DNA of 41,204 bases from Bacillota bacterium (GCA_023443225.1 JAEZVF010000117.1:1-41204), one strand, 5' to 3'; positions 16,541 to 24,921 are shown, counted from the first letter of the stretch. Numbers and translations: made by a program. The notes: generated from the letters alone by a model not told the origin.

Positions 16541-17837
16541 AAATGTTAAAATTGTAACAATTGGCGGAGGTTCTAGTTATACCCCAGAACTTGTGGAAGG
16601 TTTTATCAAGCGCTATGATACACTTCCGGTAAAAGAATTATGGCTAGTTGATGTGGAAGAAGGAAAAGAAAAAATGGAGACTGTGGCCGGTCTAGCAAGA
16701 CGCATGGTAAAAAAAGCTGAAATTCCTATGGAAATATATACAACACTCAATAGAAGAGAAGCTTTAAAAGGGGCTGATTTTGTAACCACTCAGCTTCGTG
16801 TTGGACAGCTTCAGGCAAGAATTAAAGATGAAAGAATACCACTTTCTCATGGTATTCTTGGACAGGAAACGAATGGAGCTGGAGGACTTTTTAAGGGAAT
16901 GCGTACTATTCCGGTTATTATGGATATATGTAAAGATATTCAGGAAATTTGCCCGGATGCATGGCTAATTAATTTTACTAATCCAGTAGGTATGGTAATG
17001 GAAGGAATAAATCGGTATACCTCTTTTAAGAAAATAATAGGTCTTTGTAATGTACCAATAGGAATGCATAAAGCAATTGCAGACCTAATGGAACGAAAAA
17101 TGGAAGAAGTGCAAGTAACATTTGGTGGACTTAATCATATGGTTTTTGCCACTAAGGTTGAAATAGATGGAAAAGATGTGACAAAAGATGCTATAAAAAA
17201 ATGGGGCGATCAAACAGTAAAAAATATAAAAGGGGTATCGTGGGATCCGGACTTTCTAGAAGCACTTGGTGTTCTACCTTGTTCTTATCATAGATATTTT
17301 TACATGACAAAGGAATATCTAGAAGAAGCATTGGAAAAATTTAAGGAACACAAAGTACGTGCTGAATTTGTAAAAGAAGTAGAAGATAACTTGTTTAAAT
17401 TATATAGAGATCCTGAATTGCGCGAAAAACCAAAACTTCTGGAAGAACGTGGTGGTGCATATTACAGTGATGCAGCATGTAATTTGATTAACTCACTTTA
17501 TAATGATAAGGGAGATATTCAGGTTGTTAATACAGTAAATGGTAGCGCTATCGATAATTTTAATGCAGATGAGGCCGTAGAAGTAAGTTGCAGGATTACA
17601 AAAGACGGACCGATTCCGGTTAAAGTGGGAAGTCTTCCGAAGGCAGTCAATGGGCTCGTTCAGCAAATTAAATCTTTTGAAACGGCTGGAAGTGATGCAG
17701 CAGTAACTGGAGATAAGAAGAAAGCATTGCTTGCGCTTATGATTAATCCACTTGTGATGTCTCAAAAGACAGCAAAGATAGTATTAGATGAATTATTAGA
17801 GGCTCATAAAGAATATTTGCCACAGTTTTTTATATAA
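16533..17837 (+). CDS. Glycoside hydrolase family 4, 6-phospho-beta-glucosidase-like
   Basis: GH4 enzymes hydrolyse 6-phospho-glycosides by an NAD+- and Mn2+-dependent redox-elimination mechanism. The 434-residue protein has the Rossmann loop TIGGGSSYTPELVEGF at its start, the QLRVGQLQARIKDE segment, NFTNPVGMV, the metal-binding cysteine in GLCNVPIGM and the metal-binding histidine in GGLNHMV. These features place it with the 6-phospho-beta-glucosidases (LicH/CelF/ChbF group) rather than alpha-galactosidases. The ATG at 16533 is favoured by spacing from AGGAGGG; an ATG six bases earlier is also possible. As no PTS gene is present, its phosphorylated substrate must come from an intracellular kinase, most simply the overlapping ROK gene. 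Confidence 0.92.
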   Translation: MIKNVKIVTIGGGSSYTPELVEGFIKRYDTLPVKELWLVDVEEGKEKMETVAGLARRMVKKAEIPMEIYTTLNRREALKGADFVTTQLRVGQLQARIKDERIPLSHGILGQETNGAGGLFKGMRTIPVIMDICKDIQEICPDAWLINFTNPVGMVMEGINRYTSFKKIIGLCNVPIGMHKAIADLMERKMEEVQVTFGGLNHMVFATKVEIDGKDVTKDAIKKWGDQTVKNIKGVSWDPDFLEALGVLPCSYHRYFYMTKEYLEEALEKFKEHKVRAEFVKEVEDNLFKLYRDPELREKPKLLEERGGAYYSDAACNLINSLYNDKGDIQVVNTVNGSAIDNFNADEAVEVSCRITKDGPIPVKVGSLPKAVNGLVQQIKSFETAGSDAAVTGDKKKALLALMINPLVMSQKTAKIVLDELLEAHKEYLPQFFI

Positions 17838-17887
17838 AATTTATGTTCTCAGATCTAGTATAAAATTTTGAGAAAGGTTTGAATCAT

Positions 17888-18853
17888 ATGGATTTTTATG
17901 CTGTAGAAAATGAAATAGATATAAAAATAATATACAATTTATATATGCAGTCAATAAGACTAGGTGAATGTCTATTTGAGTCAATGGATATTTCTGAATT
18001 TCAGGATAAGCTTTTTATTAAACGAGAAAATATGGACAGCATACATATTATGGAGAAAGATGGAAAAGCATTTGCTTCGGGTTGCATTGACTATAAAACA
18101 GGAAAAGCATTTATTACTTTGATTGTAGTGGAACAAAAACATCGGAGAAAAGGCATAGGAAAAAGTATCTTGAAATTGATGGAAGAAAAACTCATTTCTG
18201 TGGGTGGTTTTCAGTCAATTGAATTATCTTTTTTTAACCCCATTATGTTTTCATGGCGTATTCCAGGGGAAAATGCCAATCATCCTAATATACCTGGTGT
18301 TGATATGGAATCTGGAGCATATTTATTTTTTAAATCATGTGGCTATGAGGATTTTGCTATTCAAAACTGTTATTACCTTTCTTTATCAGATTATGAACAT
18401 AGAATAATAGTAGAAGAGAAAAAAGAAAATTTACGCAAGAATGGAATTTCATTTGAGATATATGATAGAAAGATTCATAGTAATATGAAAGAATTAATAG
18501 AGGGATTTAAGAATCCAATGTGGTTAAAGGATATCCTGCTAGAAAAATCAGTTGATGAAGGTGGAAGACCGATACTGGTTCCTGTTTATATGGGGGCTGT
18601 ATGTGGCTTTACTGGTCCATTGGATGTAGAATCCAATGGAAGAGGATATTTTGCTGGAATTGGAATTGATGCAGCATATCGGGGAAAAGGAATAGCAACG
18701 GTCTTATTTTGCACATTGTGTAAAGAATTAAAAGAAATGGGTGCTTCTTATATGACTTTATTTACCGGAGAGAATAACCCTGCCAGAAATATTTATGAGT
18801 CAGCTGGATTTGTGGTAGTAAGAACTTTTGCAGATATGAGAAAAAAACTGTAA
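17888..18853 (+). CDS. Double-GNAT acetyltransferase-like protein
   Basis: A 321-residue protein with two GCN5-related N-acetyltransferase domains. The first (about 1-165) has the acetyl-CoA loop EQKHRRKGIGKSILK; the second (about 180-321) has DAAYRGKGIATVLF and the C-terminal GENNPARNIYESAGFVVV. I chose the ATG with GAAAGG about 10 nt upstream over a TTG three codons earlier. It lies 50 bp after the GH4 gene and 9 bp before the PIG-L gene, so it is part of the operon. A role in acetylating amino sugars, muropeptide amines or glucosamine-6P is possible from context only; the acceptor is unknown. Confidence 0.85.
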   Translation: MDFYAVENEIDIKIIYNLYMQSIRLGECLFESMDISEFQDKLFIKRENMDSIHIMEKDGKAFASGCIDYKTGKAFITLIVVEQKHRRKGIGKSILKLMEEKLISVGGFQSIELSFFNPIMFSWRIPGENANHPNIPGVDMESGAYLFFKSCGYEDFAIQNCYYLSLSDYEHRIIVEEKKENLRKNGISFEIYDRKIHSNMKELIEGFKNPMWLKDILLEKSVDEGGRPILVPVYMGAVCGFTGPLDVESNGRGYFAGIGIDAAYRGKGIATVLFCTLCKELKEMGASYMTLFTGENNPARNIYESAGFVVVRTFADMRKKL

Positions 18854-18862
18854 GGAGAGAAT

Positions 18863-19558
18863 ATGCAGAAAGTAATAATGGCAATTGGTGGGCATGTAGG
18901 AGATGCAGAACTTACCTGTGGCGGAGTTTTGGCAACCTATGCACTACAAGGTTATAAAATTGTAACAGTAGCATTAACAGGAGGGGAAAGAGGCAATCCG
19001 CCGCATTTGTCAGTATCGGATTACCGAAAGCAGAAAGAAAAAGAGGCTGTTCGGTTTGCGGAGTTGCTTGGTGGTGAGGCGATCATTTTCCCTTATGTGG
19101 ATGGAGAACTTCCAGATAATAAAGAGGTGAGGATGGAATTATGCGATGTAATCAGGGAGTATTGTCCGGAGGCGCTGATGACTCACTGGAAATACAGTGT
19201 GCATAAGGATCATGAGCTGACACACCGAATTGTTAAAGATGCACAGTTTTTGGCTGGGTTGCCTGGACTTGAGAGAAAAAGATCGGCACATTTTGCGAAA
19301 GGACCATATTATGCACAAAACTGGGAAGACTCTTCGAATTTTGTGCCTTTTATTTATATGGAAGTAAGTCATGAGGGATTTGAACTCTGGCAGAAAGTAA
19401 TAAAAGAACACTGGTTTGCTATAAATAGTCCAAGTTTTCCTTATATGGAATATTATTCACATCTTATGAGATGCAACGGTTGCCTGGCAAGAAAAGAATA
19501 TGCAGAATGCTTTATGGTAAATGAAGAAGATAAGAAGCTTGTGTTACAGAAATTTTAG
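18863..19558 (+). CDS. PIG-L/LmbE-family deacetylase-like protein with altered active site
   Basis: A 231-residue LmbE-fold protein. Family enzymes (MshB, BshB, DacB-type) are Zn-dependent N-deacetylases of GlcNAc-containing substrates with an N-terminal motif (A/P)HPDDxE. Here the equivalent reads GGHVGDAELTCGG: the zinc ligands His11 and Asp14 remain, but the first Asp, the catalytic base in MshB, is Gly13. The distal HKDHELTH (H114, H117) is present and would supply the third zinc ligand. It may use another base, bind sugar without catalysis, or belong to a distinct subfamily. AAGGAGAG lies before the ATG. Position between the GNAT gene and namZ suggests a muropeptide or amino-sugar substrate. 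Confidence 0.85.
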   Translation: MQKVIMAIGGHVGDAELTCGGVLATYALQGYKIVTVALTGGERGNPPHLSVSDYRKQKEKEAVRFAELLGGEAIIFPYVDGELPDNKEVRMELCDVIREYCPEALMTHWKYSVHKDHELTHRIVKDAQFLAGLPGLERKRSAHFAKGPYYAQNWEDSSNFVPFIYMEVSHEGFELWQKVIKEHWFAINSPSFPYMEYYSHLMRCNGCLARKEYAECFMVNEEDKKLVLQKF

Positions 19559-19574
19559 AGAAGAGGTGAAAGTA

Positions 19575-20717
19575 ATGGTTAAAAATGGAGTTGACTGTAT
19601 AAAACAGTATGATTCACTTCTAAAGGGAAAACGCCTTGGTCTGATTACATCTATATCAGGAGTTGACAGAAATCTAGCGTCTACAATTGATTGTCTGAAT
19701 GCCAGCTATCATCTTACTGCATTATTTAGTCCGGAACATGGCTTGCGTGGTAACGTGGAAGCGGGTGGTCAGGTAGACTCTTATACAGATAAATATACAC
19801 AAGTTCCAGTATATAGTCTTTATCGGAATGACTCGAAAAGAATCACCAAAGAAATGCTTGATATGGTAGATTCTGTTGTATATGACATTCAGGATGTAGG
19901 AACTAGGTATTATACCTTTATATCTACCATGTACTATACAATGCAGGAATGTGAAACGTATAAAAAAGAACTGATTATATTAGATCGCTATAATCCATTG
20001 GGAGATTTTGTGGAAGGCAACATACTTGATGAAAATTATGAAAGTTTTGTCGGAGCATATCCAATCTGTATGAGGTATGGTTTAACCGTTGGAGAGCTTG
20101 CTTCTATGATGTATAGTGAAAAGCATTTTACATTTCCACTCCAAATTATTCCCGTGGAAGGCTGGAAAAGGAAAATGTTGTTTCCAGACACTGGTTCTAT
20201 ATGGGTAATGCCAAGTCTAGGAATGCCAAGGTTTGAAACTGCGCTTTTATATCCCGGAACCTGTCTTTTTGAAGGAACGAATTTATCTGAAGGAAGAGGG
20301 ACTTCTGCTCCGTTTGAAATTATTGGAGCACCTTATGTGGATGGATACAAATTGTCCAAACTTATGAATGATAAGAAGCTGCCAGGTGTTATTTTTTCTC
20401 CGTTCTATTTTACTCCATATTGTTCAAAATACGAAAAAGAAGCATGTGAAGGCGTACATATACATATTACAAATTTTCAACAGGTTGAATCAGTCAGAAC
20501 AGGAATTACACTTTTGTATACGATACGTGACTGTTATCCAGAAAACTTTAGTTTTCTTCCGCCATATAAAGAAGGAGGAAGAAAGTTTATTGAATTATTA
20601 TTTGGTGGCTCAAGGATATTAGATCAAAATGTAACATTAGAGAAACTATTAAACGAATTAGAAAAGGATAGTTTAGATTTTAAAAGAAAAAAACAGTCAT
20701 ATCATAAATATGAGTAG
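19575..20717 (+). CDS. namZ: Exo-beta-N-acetylmuramidase NamZ (GH171, formerly DUF1343), cytoplasmic form
   Basis: Matches the DUF1343 family, whose B. subtilis member (YbbC/NamZ) releases MurNAc from the non-reducing end of peptidoglycan fragments. The 380-residue protein shows the family landmarks FSPEHGLRG (E54, H55), VYDIQDVGTRYYTF near 100, LDRYNPLGDFVEGN, YPGTCLFEGTNLSEGRGT and the late EACEGVHIHI. The N-terminus (MVKNGVDCIKQYDSLLKGKR) has no hydrophobic signal peptide, so unlike secreted NamZ it should act in the cytoplasm on imported fragments. The start follows AGAGGTGAAAGTA; a longer reading frame begins inside the previous gene and is less likely. It is followed 23 bp later by nagZ, the pairing also seen in Bacillus. 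Confidence 0.92.
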   Translation: MVKNGVDCIKQYDSLLKGKRLGLITSISGVDRNLASTIDCLNASYHLTALFSPEHGLRGNVEAGGQVDSYTDKYTQVPVYSLYRNDSKRITKEMLDMVDSVVYDIQDVGTRYYTFISTMYYTMQECETYKKELIILDRYNPLGDFVEGNILDENYESFVGAYPICMRYGLTVGELASMMYSEKHFTFPLQIIPVEGWKRKMLFPDTGSIWVMPSLGMPRFETALLYPGTCLFEGTNLSEGRGTSAPFEIIGAPYVDGYKLSKLMNDKKLPGVIFSPFYFTPYCSKYEKEACEGVHIHITNFQQVESVRTGITLLYTIRDCYPENFSFLPPYKEGGRKFIELLFGGSRILDQNVTLEKLLNELEKDSLDFKRKKQSYHKYE

Positions 20718-20740
20718 ATCAATGGAAAGCTGGGAAAAGC

Positions 20741-22264
20741 ATGAATAAGAAAATGGAAGCTTTAACGCTGGATGAAAAAATAGGGCAGTTATTTGTAACG
20801 GGATTTCCAGGTAAGGAACCTTCACAAGAGTTTCTTTCGCTTGTAAGAGAAGAAAAGGTTGGAAATGTAATACTGTTCTCTCATAATGTTTCAGATAAGA
20901 ATCAAATGGCTGGATTAAACCGCCTATTACAGAAAGAAATTATCAGTACAACTGGTATTATTCCAATTATTAGTATAGATGAAGAAGGCGGAGTGGTAAC
21001 AAGACTTCCAAAAGATACTGCAATTATGCCGTCGGCGATGGCACAGGCAGCTGCAAATGATAAAGAACTCATTTATCAGGGAGCTAGGATTACTGGAAGA
21101 CAGCTAAGAGCGCTTGGAGTAAATATGAATCTGGCTCCTGTGCTTGATATCAATAGTAATATTAATAATCCCGTAATAGGAGTAAGAAGTTTTGGAGAAA
21201 CAAGAGAAGATGTAGTTAAATTTGGAGAAAGTGCTGTAATAGGTTATAATGAAGAGGGAATTTTATGTAGTGGGAAACATTTTCCTGGTCATGGTGATAC
21301 AGATGTAGATTCTCATCTAGGATTACCAGCAATTGAAAGAACAATGGATGAATTAGAGAATCGGGAATTATTTCCGTTTATTAAATTAAGAAAGAAACTG
21401 CCTGCAATTACGATTGCACATGTGGTGGTGCCTACACTGGAGCCAAGACGTATACCATGTACGATATCAAAACCTGTAATTACTGATTATCTTAGAAATA
21501 CATTAGGTTATAGAGGGATTATTGTTTCAGATTGCATGGAGATGAATGCTATGAATCAGTTTGGCACAATAGAGGAAAATGTTGTTGCGGCCCTTGAAGC
21601 AGGAATAGATCTGATCTTTATATCACATACGAGTTCCCTTGTGAAAAGGGCTGTAAGCGCAGTAAAGAAAGCGGTTGAAGAACATAAACTCTCTGTAGAT
21701 AGAATTGATAAGGCAGTAACACGGATTCTTGCAGCAAAAGAAATGCTTTCATGCGGACAGGATGTGAATGCAGAGGAAGCAGGTACTGATGAACAAGTAA
21801 AATTTGCAGAGGAGTTTCTTGAAAAAACAATTTTTCCGCTTGAGGCAGCGAAGGATAAATTTTATCTTGGAGATAACCCGTTATTTATAGGAATAGCTCC
21901 TTCTAGAACTACATTGGTTTCTAACCAGATTAATACAGAACCAAATTTTTCTGATTTTATGACGTCAAAATATCATGGAACAGGGATTGTTTGTAGTCTT
22001 GACCCTACCAAGGAAGAGCTTGATTATGTTAAAAAAATGATTATGGGAAGAACCTCTGTAGTGACAGGTACGTTAAATGCACATTTATATCAAGGACAGA
22101 GAAAACTGTTGGAAATAATTGATGATACCACTATTGCAACAGCATTGGTATCTCTTAGAAATCCATATGACAATATTCTAATTGGTAAAGAGATGTTTTA
22201 TATTTCATTATATGAGTACTCAGAGAGAACATTGAACATATTAACCAAGTATTTTAGTCAATAG
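20741..22264 (+). CDS. nagZ: Beta-N-acetylhexosaminidase NagZ (GH3), cytoplasmic form
   Basis: Removes non-reducing GlcNAc from GlcNAc-MurNAc fragments. The 507-residue protein has the GH3 TIM barrel with K179-H180 and FPGHGDTDVDSH (181-192), the Asp/His general acid-base dyad loop diagnostic of NagZ, and the nucleophile region IIVSDCMEMNAM with Asp264. A C-terminal domain (about 350-507) resembles the extra domain of Bacillus NagZ. There is no signal peptide (MNKKMEALTLDEKIGQL), so it should act inside the cell. A spaced AAAGCTGGGAAAAGC acts as ribosome binding site. With NamZ it would take apart alternating GlcNAc-MurNAc chains from the non-reducing end. Confidence 0.94.
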   Translation: MNKKMEALTLDEKIGQLFVTGFPGKEPSQEFLSLVREEKVGNVILFSHNVSDKNQMAGLNRLLQKEIISTTGIIPIISIDEEGGVVTRLPKDTAIMPSAMAQAAANDKELIYQGARITGRQLRALGVNMNLAPVLDINSNINNPVIGVRSFGETREDVVKFGESAVIGYNEEGILCSGKHFPGHGDTDVDSHLGLPAIERTMDELENRELFPFIKLRKKLPAITIAHVVVPTLEPRRIPCTISKPVITDYLRNTLGYRGIIVSDCMEMNAMNQFGTIEENVVAALEAGIDLIFISHTSSLVKRAVSAVKKAVEEHKLSVDRIDKAVTRILAAKEMLSCGQDVNAEEAGTDEQVKFAEEFLEKTIFPLEAAKDKFYLGDNPLFIGIAPSRTTLVSNQINTEPNFSDFMTSKYHGTGIVCSLDPTKEELDYVKKMIMGRTSVVTGTLNAHLYQGQRKLLEIIDDTTIATALVSLRNPYDNILIGKEMFYISLYEYSERTLNILTKYFSQ

Positions 22265-22293
22265 ATACAAAGGATTACGATGCTAGATAAAAT

Positions 22294-22328
22294 AGAGTAA
22301 ATGGTAGAACAGGAGACTCTGCTTTTTT
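22294..22328 (+). terminator. Weak possible terminator between nagZ and nagB
   Basis: AGAGT (22294-22298) and ACTCT (22316-22320) could pair, followed by GCTTTTTT. The stem is only 5 bp with a long loop, so termination would be partial at best. Confidence 0.3.
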
Positions 22329-22349
22329 AAAACGAATAGGAGAGATTTT

Positions 22350-23084
22350 ATGAGGATTTATTGCGCAAAAGACTACAAAGATTTAAGCAGAAAAGCAGCT
22401 AATATTATATCAGCGCAAATAATAATGAAGCCAAATTGTGTGCTCGGACTGGCAACCGGATCAACACCAATTGGTACATATCAACAGTTAATTGAATGGT
22501 ATAAGAAAGGAGATTTGGACTTTTCAGAAGTAAAAACAGTCAATCTTGATGAATACAAGGGACTTAGCGGTGAAAATAATCAAAGTTACCGATATTTTAT
22601 GAATACAAATCTATTTCATAATGTTAATGTAAAGATGGAAAATACAAATATATTAAATGGTTTGGCCAAAGATGATGAAGAAGAATGTCAAAGATACAAT
22701 AGGTTAATTCAGAAGTTAGGTGGAATTGATTTGCAATTATTGGGTTTGGGTCACAATGGACATATTGGATTTAATGAACCCAATACTGCATATGATAAGG
22801 AAACTCATTTAGTTGAGTTAAGTCAGAATACCATCGATGCAAATGCGCGTTTGTTTGAGAATAAAGAAGATGTACCAAGATATGCTTACACAATGGGAAT
22901 TAAGACTATACTTCAGGCCAAAACAATTTTGGTTATTGCCAATGGAGAAGATAAAGCAGATATTGTAAAGAAAGCATTCACTGGTGAAGTGACTCCAGAA
23001 GTGCCTGCATCTATTTTACAAATGCATAGCAATGTAATTTTAATTGGTGATGAAGCAGCATTATCAAAGATTAATGAACAGTAG
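22350..23084 (+). CDS. nagB: Glucosamine-6-phosphate deaminase
   Basis: Converts glucosamine-6-phosphate to fructose-6-phosphate and ammonia, the exit of the pathway into glycolysis. The 244-residue length is typical of monomeric Firmicutes NagB, shorter than allosteric E. coli NagB. It shows LATGSTPIGTY (phosphate loop), NLDEYKGL with the catalytic Asp67 and GLGHNGHIGFNEP with the ring-opening histidine. ATAGGAGAG precedes the ATG. The 85-bp gap from nagZ contains only a weak hairpin, so read-through from the main operon is likely. Confidence 0.97.
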   Translation: MRIYCAKDYKDLSRKAANIISAQIIMKPNCVLGLATGSTPIGTYQQLIEWYKKGDLDFSEVKTVNLDEYKGLSGENNQSYRYFMNTNLFHNVNVKMENTNILNGLAKDDEEECQRYNRLIQKLGGIDLQLLGLGHNGHIGFNEPNTAYDKETHLVELSQNTIDANARLFENKEDVPRYAYTMGIKTILQAKTILVIANGEDKADIVKKAFTGEVTPEVPASILQMHSNVILIGDEAALSKINEQ

Positions 23085-23159
23085 ATTCAACTGTTTAAAA
23101 TATACTAGTTATTCCTCTTTATTAGATTAGAATCGTGGATTACTGGAAGGAGGGCTAAA

Positions 23160-24278
23160 ATGATAATAAAAAACGCGAAGGTATTTACCGAAGAAGGTAC
23201 TTTTCAAGAACAGGATATCTGGATAGAAAATGATTTGTTTGCAGTAAATGGAAGCAGTAATGAAGTATTGGATGCGAAAGGATTGTATGCGGTTCCTGGA
23301 CTAACGGATATTCATTTTCACGGTTGTGTCGGATATGATTTTTGTGATGGTACGGTAGAGGCAATTTCTGCAATGGCGGACTATGAAGCCAAGAATGGAA
23401 TTACTACCATATGCCCAGCTACCATGACTATGTCAGAAGAGACACTGCTTCAGATTGCTCATGCTGCAGCTACTTATAAAAATGAAGCTGGTTCTACTCT
23501 TGTTGGAATTAATATGGAAGGTCCATTTATTTCAAAAGAGAAAAAGGGAGCACAGAACGAGGCATATATTATGGCACCAAGTGTAGAATTATATTATAAA
23601 TTACAGGATGTTTCTGGTTATATGTTTAAACTGGTTTCCATTGCGCCAGAGATAAAAGGTGCTTCTGAATTTATTAAGGAAGTGAAAGATGAGGTTGTTA
23701 TTTCCATCGCACATACTACTGCAGACTATGAATGTGCAAAGAATGCGTTGGATATGGGAGCCTCTCATGTGACTCATTTATATAATGCAATGCCTACTTA
23801 TAATCACCGAAATCCCGGCGTAGTAGGAGCTGCAAGCGATTCCGATACCTGCACGGTTGAGTTAATTTGTGATGGTATTCATATTCATCCGGCAGTGGTA
23901 AAGAATACGTTTCGCATCTTTGGCTCAGACCGGGTGGTACTAATTAGTGACAGCATGATGGCTACCGGAATGGAGGATGGAAAATACTCTCTTGGAGGTC
24001 AAAGTGTTACTGTAACAGGAAAAACAGCATTATTAAATGATGGAACATTAGCTGGTTCTGCATCAAATCTAATGGATTGCGTCAGAGTTTGTGTGAAGGA
24101 AATGGGTATCTCCTTGGAACAAGCGATAAAAAGTGCTGCTGTAAATCCGGCAAAAGCCATTGGTATTTACAATCAATATGGAAGTATAACTCCTGGAAAA
24201 GTTGCTAATTTAGTATTACTGGATGAAGAATTAAGAGTGAGAGAGGTTTTTTTGAAAGGGAAATCAATCAAACATTAA
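23160..24278 (+). CDS. nagA: N-acetylglucosamine-6-phosphate deacetylase
   Basis: Removes acetate from GlcNAc-6-phosphate to give glucosamine-6-phosphate for NagB. The 372-residue amidohydrolase carries the HxH metal site (GLTDIHFHG, H52 and H54), the metal ligand Glu120 in NMEGPFIS, the histidines in VISIAHTTADY and HVTHLYNAM, and the catalytic Asp in VLISDSMMATG. GGAAGGAGGG precedes the ATG. It is the last gene of the sugar locus. Its stop codon overlaps the stop of a decayed transposase frame on the other strand, so a mobile element landed directly against its 3' end. Confidence 0.97.
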   Translation: MIIKNAKVFTEEGTFQEQDIWIENDLFAVNGSSNEVLDAKGLYAVPGLTDIHFHGCVGYDFCDGTVEAISAMADYEAKNGITTICPATMTMSEETLLQIAHAAATYKNEAGSTLVGINMEGPFISKEKKGAQNEAYIMAPSVELYYKLQDVSGYMFKLVSIAPEIKGASEFIKEVKDEVVISIAHTTADYECAKNALDMGASHVTHLYNAMPTYNHRNPGVVGAASDSDTCTVELICDGIHIHPAVVKNTFRIFGSDRVVLISDSMMATGMEDGKYSLGGQSVTVTGKTALLNDGTLAGSASNLMDCVRVCVKEMGISLEQAIKSAAVNPAKAIGIYNQYGSITPGKVANLVLLDEELRVREVFLKGKSIKH

Positions 24279-24430
24279 TAATTAAAAGACCGTAAACATT
24301 TCTTATTATGTAGTTTGTTTATGTTTCTCGCCATAGCAAGAAGCACATTTTCTGCCAGGTCATTTGATGTGCCTTTGCTTAGATATCGTCTAAACTGCAT
24401 GTCCTGTTTTAAATCTCCAAACAAGCAGTA
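24275..24430 (-). pseudogene. C-terminal remnant of an IS transposase (IS1182/ISL3-like DDE family)
   Basis: Read on the minus strand, this segment encodes FGDLKQDMQFRRYLSKGTSN followed by an AENVLLAMARNINKLH segment. This resembles the conserved tail of IS1182-type transposases (a GDLKQ-FRRF-LxAMARNxxKL pattern). The frame starts abruptly at about 24430 with no catalytic core upstream; the minus-strand frame is closed by a stop just beyond. The stop codon lies over the nagA stop. I infer a deletion that removed the rest of the IS and joined it to the integrase fragment at about 24430-24450. Confidence 0.75.
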
Positions 24431-24449
24431 TGTAGTGGTATATTTTTAC

Positions 24450-24695
24450 AGTTGGTATCCGTTCTTTATGCTGTTACTTGATACGGGTTGTAGAATTGGA
24501 GAAGCAATTGGGCTTCCTCATAATTCGGCAGCAGTGAACATAGCCATTAAGCGTATCGTAGATGCACATAATGCACAGGAAGAAATTAAAGCTAAGAAAC
24601 AGAAAAGAAAACCTGTTATATTGCCGAGATTTTCCTGCCTCATATTTCGCCACACATTTGCTTCAAGATTTGAGAAAAGAAAGATAATTGACTAA
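24450..24695 (+). pseudogene. Deleted tyrosine integrase (Tn916/Tn1545 type)
   Basis: The plus-strand frame reads WYPFFMLLLDTGCRIGEAIG, the first catalytic-Arg box of Tn916-type integrases, then jumps after about residue GLP to AIKRIVDAHNAQEEIKAKKQ and ILPRFSCLIFRHTFASRF, the second box with its HxxR variant (here FRH, first His replaced). Roughly 60 codons between the boxes and the final Tyr box are missing. The N-terminal and core-binding domains are also absent, replaced by the transposase tail. It is a non-functional relic marking the left edge of the accessory island. Confidence 0.85.
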
Positions 24696-24732
24696 AAAGA
24701 TCAATAGATAAATGCTATTGGTCTTTTTCTTT
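24694..24732 (+). terminator. Intrinsic terminator before the HNH gene
   Basis: AAAAAGATCAATAG (24694-24707) pairs with CTATTGGTCTTTTT (24715-24728) over 14 bp with one wobble and a 7-nt loop, and the T-tract continues. It isolates the downstream genes from nagA transcription. The remaining bases to 24921 hold no recognisable gene or promoter. Confidence 0.8.
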
Positions 24733-24921
24733 TGCCAAAACTATGATATTGTTAAAGTAATTATATTTATACATTGAGGGGCGTTGTAGATCTGTGCATG
24801 GACCATAAAATAGCGAAAAACACGCAGAAACACCCTGTGGAAAAGATAAAAGGAAAGAACCTTAAGTATACATAGATTTTGAGTAATCCTAGGAGCGGTC
24901 AAGAAATCGAGGTGAGAAGAA

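Noticed and set aside
24315..24449. Start of the integrase frame as a genuine N-terminus
   Set aside because: The plus-strand residues before about 24450 match no integrase; the same bases encode a transposase tail on the minus strand.
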